Below, in pieces: positions 61,374 to 64,000 of a stretch of DNA of 64,000 bases. A model generated the notes under the pieces. The model did no database searches. It was not told where the DNA came from and worked only from the letters and a program-made list of their open reading frames with translations. The position numbers were made by a program, and so were the translations under genes. The stretch is from assembly GCF_019317285.1 (NCBI RefSeq), contig NZ_CP079218.1, forward strand, positions 5,208,001 to 5,272,000. The letters run 5' to 3'. Each line of letters opens with the position of its first letter. Within the stretch, counting starts at the first letter, position 1. The stretch is from Pedobacter sp. D749. GTDB taxonomy: Bacteria; Bacteroidota; Bacteroidia; Sphingobacteriales; Sphingobacteriaceae.

Positions 61374-62156
61374 TTAAAGTGAAAAAGCCTTATATATTGG
61401 ATGCGCATATTCGCCCCAATTCTTCATCGCGCCAAGTAATATTGCTTTTAAACCTTTGTTATCAGTCGGCTTTCCTTTTGTAGGCGGCGCTAAATCTTTC
61501 TCCGGAACGGCAACTTCTGTAACTTTAGTTGCAAACCAGGTTACATTTTCGTGTGGTAAAGCCAAACCTAAAATCATTCCCGGTAATCCGGTAAAAGATT
61601 CAGGACCACCGGAAACGGCTATCTGATTACTGTAATAAGCCACCACGTAAACCGAATCCATAATAATGGCATTTGCCCTACGACATTCATAACCTGCAAT
61701 TTCTCTTGTTTCGTCGGTAATTTTCCAGTTGATTTTACGTATACTGTCTTTAACCAGGTACGTATCTTCATATACGCTTTTTTGTGTGGTACTGCTTTGC
61801 TGATCAAAATTTGTGGCAATGGTATTTTTCAGGTCCGCCAGCACATCAGATGCCAACCAGTTATTGTTTGCCGTTTCTTCTACCGTTGGCCATTTGTATA
61901 AACTTTTATCTTTAGTAAAATATAAAGTGCTTTTGGCAGCCTTAAATTGGGGATTGTTCTTTTTATACTGCTCAAAAGCCTCATTCAGATAGCTTTCATT
62001 GTCTTTATTGATTTTCTTTTGGATCAAAGCATACATATTTGATCTCTTTTCAAAATCAATTATGCCATTTTGTACGAAGTGTACATTCTGTGCAAAAAGG
62101 TCGCTGCTAATAAAAATCACAGCAAAAAGGATGATATATTGTAGTGTAGTTTTCAT
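61374..62156 (-). CDS. GLPGLI family secreted protein
   Basis: A 260-residue exported protein with signal peptide 1-22 (MKTTLQYIILFAVIFISSDL, then FAQ). The family signature is GLPGMILGLALPHENVTWFA near residue 190. YECRRANAIIMDSVYVVAYYS is the typical preceding strand pair. GLPGLI proteins are Bacteroidota-specific and of unknown function, often encoded next to an outer-membrane barrel, as here (two bases after the gene at 62159-64000). They are probably partners in the outer membrane or periplasm. Confidence 0.9.
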   Translation of the reverse strand: MKTTLQYIILFAVIFISSDLFAQNVHFVQNGIIDFEKRSNMYALIQKKINKDNESYLNEAFEQYKKNNPQFKAAKSTLYFTKDKSLYKWPTVEETANNNWLASDVLADLKNTIATNFDQQSSTTQKSVYEDTYLVKDSIRKINWKITDETREIAGYECRRANAIIMDSVYVVAYYSNQIAVSGGPESFTGLPGMILGLALPHENVTWFATKVTEVAVPEKDLAPPTKGKPTDNKGLKAILLGAMKNWGEYAHPIYKAFSL

Positions 62157-62158
62157 GA

Positions 62159-64000
62159 TTATTTCTGTGTTTTAATGCCGCCGCCCATTTTGTTGAAGTC
62201 CCATGATACCGAGAACATTAAATACCGTTGGATGGTGGTGTTACGTGTTTCGCTAATGCTGGTATTGGTTGCCATGCGGTTGAATCCTACATTTTGGTTT
62301 AAAATATCGTTCACCGTTAAAGAGAATTTTAAGCTTTCTGATTTAAAGAATTTTTTACCCAGCGATGCATTCCAGATAAAACGTTCGAAACTTTTGTTAA
62401 GCACCTGTGTTTTACCGTTATACTGATAATCTCCGTCCGAAGATATTTCGAATTTGGCTGGCAACTGTACATTTCCGTAGAAATATCCAGTATATCCTAT
62501 ACCATCACTGTTGGAGCCTACGCTTACCCTTGAAATATTATATGTAGGACCAAAACGGACATAAAAATTATACTTTTTCTCTTTGTATTTCGAAACGTTT
62601 AAACCTCCACCAAAAGTATAGTTTTTGGTGTTATTTAATACCCTGTTCTGGTTAGTAGTGATGTAGTTGTAGTTAGAATTTCCATTTGCATCTACATTTA
62701 AACCTACATTCATATCCAGAAACTTAATTTTCCGACCAATCTGTCCGTACAGGTAAAAGTTTGTCTGCATTTTATCCGAAAAATTGATATAAGTGTAAGT
62801 ACTCTTACCAGCACCATCGGTATTTACATCACTAATGATCGGGTTTGAGGTAAAACTATAAGAACCACTTAACCAAATGGATTGATTGGTTAACACTTTA
62901 TAAGAGTTGAAATTTGTATTAATACTGCTTCTGAATGATGGCCTTAAATCCTGATTTCCTTTAACTACATTAAAAGGGTCATTGTTTACCCTAACCGGCT
63001 GTAGCTGATCGAGTGAAGGCTGGTTGGTATTCCCGTCATAATTGATCCGGAGCGATTTCTGTTGAGAAAAACGATACTGATACGATGCTTGTGGCATATA
63101 ATTAATAAAGTTTCTGGTGTATGTTCTGTTGTGGTAAACATCATCCTGTTTAAAGTTTACTCCGCTAAATTTCGAACCAAAATTGATTACCGTTTTACCC
63201 TTTTTATAATTGAAAATGGCACCACCCTGATTAATGGTCTGGTTCAGTTCAAAATTGTTACTGTATAGTGTATCCAGCATATCATATCTGCCACTTCCTG
63301 ATTGATTAAACGATCTTCGGTCTGATTTTCCATTCATCAACGTTAAACCATAGTTCACAATCACCGTTAAGGTTTTAGAGATCGGTTCGGTATAGGCTGC
63401 ATTTAATTTAAACGAATTGTTTGTGATATCGTTTACCTTTAACTGGTTGGTAAGACTATCCAATATTGTTCCTGTTTCTATATTACGTGTTTTGTTTTCA
63501 GAGTTTAAATAGCCTTCAGAACTGTTTTTATTAATTGATTGGTTAAGGTTTAAAGATAATGTACGCCCTTTTTTCTTCAGTTTTTTGGTTAACAACAAAT
63601 TCATGTTGAAATTCTGGTCGTCCGCCTCGTTGGTGATCGTTCTATCTGATGAATTTAAGAAATAGTCATTTTCTCCATTTGTAGTCGTTTTATAGTGGTT
63701 TGAAGTATTGCTTTTTTTCAAAGCGCCATCTACACTCACTTTCATGGTTAAGGTGGTATCGATTTTTATTTCGTAGGTCGCATCTAGTTTTTGCCTGAAC
63801 ATGTCGTTATCAAAATCTTCATCTGAAGTGCTAAACTGCGAACCTGATGCTAAATTATTCTGGCTGATCGAATTCCGGCTACCTTTTACCCTGATCGATC
63901 CAATTTTATAATTCGTATTTAATGATTCTTTATCCTTATTCCATTTATTATCAAAATGCAAACCACCTGTTCTGGCCATTGGCAAACCCTGACCATTGTA
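62159..64000 (-). CDS. Outer-membrane beta-barrel protein, C-terminal part (OMP_b-brl_3 type, partial)
   Basis: The 3' 613 codons of a gene that continues past the right edge. The visible part is the barrel: many short amphipathic strands with aromatic ends, such as LRINYDGNTNQPSLDQLQPV and NVVKGNQDLRPSFRSSIN, which is the PSxxQLQPxxNNxDPxxxxxGNPxLxP motif of TonB-receptor-like OMP_b-brl_3 proteins. It ends KMGGGIKTQK. The apparent in-frame start near 63985 (TTG) is internal, as coding continues upstream (YNGQG). It forms an operon with the GLPGLI gene two bases downstream. Confidence 0.88.
   Translation of the reverse strand, partial: YNGQGLPMARTGGLHFDNKWNKDKESLNTNYKIGSIRVKGSRNSISQNNLASGSQFSTSDEDFDNDMFRQKLDATYEIKIDTTLTMKVSVDGALKKSNTSNHYKTTTNGENDYFLNSSDRTITNEADDQNFNMNLLLTKKLKKKGRTLSLNLNQSINKNSSEGYLNSENKTRNIETGTILDSLTNQLKVNDITNNSFKLNAAYTEPISKTLTVIVNYGLTLMNGKSDRRSFNQSGSGRYDMLDTLYSNNFELNQTINQGGAIFNYKKGKTVINFGSKFSGVNFKQDDVYHNRTYTRNFINYMPQASYQYRFSQQKSLRINYDGNTNQPSLDQLQPVRVNNDPFNVVKGNQDLRPSFRSSINTNFNSYKVLTNQSIWLSGSYSFTSNPIISDVNTDGAGKSTYTYINFSDKMQTNFYLYGQIGRKIKFLDMNVGLNVDANGNSNYNYITTNQNRVLNNTKNYTFGGGLNVSKYKEKKYNFYVRFGPTYNISRVSVGSNSDGIGYTGYFYGNVQLPAKFEISSDGDYQYNGKTQVLNKSFERFIWNASLGKKFFKSESLKFSLTVNDILNQNVGFNRMATNTSISETRNTTIQRYLMFSVSWDFNKMGGGIKTQK

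Noticed and set aside
1-64000. tRNA or rRNA genes
   Set aside because: I found no cloverleaf-like segment with a T-loop or any rRNA motif by eye; a tRNAscan-SE run would settle it.

Overview
The window looks like the chromosome of a Sphingobacteriaceae bacterium close to Pedobacter (phylum Bacteroidota). Signs are the SusC/SusD pair, several TonB-linked outer-membrane barrels with carboxypeptidase-regulatory N-domains, a GLPGLI protein, low GC, TTG starts and repeated matches to the Bacteroidota promoter (TTTG, then TAnnTTTG). There is no phage, transposase, CRISPR array, rRNA or tRNA that I can see. All 49 protein genes I accept are housekeeping, vitamin, envelope or carbohydrate genes; the spaces between them carry many palindromic repeats.

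Layout. 1-1600: 5' end of carB, a small secreted protein and a possible small RNA. 1.6-8.8 kb: a NadR-type kinase, a TPP riboswitch with an odd insertion, a presumed thiamine TonB receptor, a ThiE-like protein, a DoxX-like membrane protein, a degenerate thiamine-pyrophosphokinase-like protein and a GNAT. 9-24 kb: an outer-membrane barrel, an M49-like lipoprotein, a peptidoglycan amidase, glnS, a B12-binding protein with a crotonase, an orphan sigma-54 response regulator, an AI-2E permease, a YtxH/holin-like trio and aspS. 24-32 kb: a Crp/Fnr regulator with DUF2798 behind an FNR-like box, an NTF2-like protein, tandem fold-back repeats, an ECF sigma factor with its membrane partner, a secreted repeat protein, a TlpA-like thioredoxin, a bestrophin and an MHS transporter.

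32.4-58.3 kb is one large pectin and galacturonate locus. On the plus strand: pectin methylesterase, GH28 polygalacturonase, GH105/88 unsaturated uronyl hydrolase, PL10 pectate lyase, then uxaB, uxaA, uxaC, kdgK, kdgA, a hexuronate permease and a GapN-like dehydrogenase. On the minus strand: SusC, SusD, a surface beta-helix lipoprotein, a second pectin methylesterase and a CE12 esterase. A divergent LacI-type regulator sits at the end. Together they would de-esterify pectin, cut it, import the pieces and turn galacturonate into pyruvate and 3-phosphoglycerate. Similar 16-base sequences in front of the LacI/SusC pair and of two pectin genes suggest that the LacI protein controls both arms.

58.4-64 kb: an RlmI-type rRNA methyltransferase, an AhpD-like protein, another Crp/Fnr regulator, a GLPGLI protein and the 3' part of a second outer-membrane barrel. 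The most unusual signals are the TPP riboswitch insertion, whose repeats are complementary to the aptamer core, the degenerate enzymes beside it, the predicted LacI network and several families of palindromic elements.
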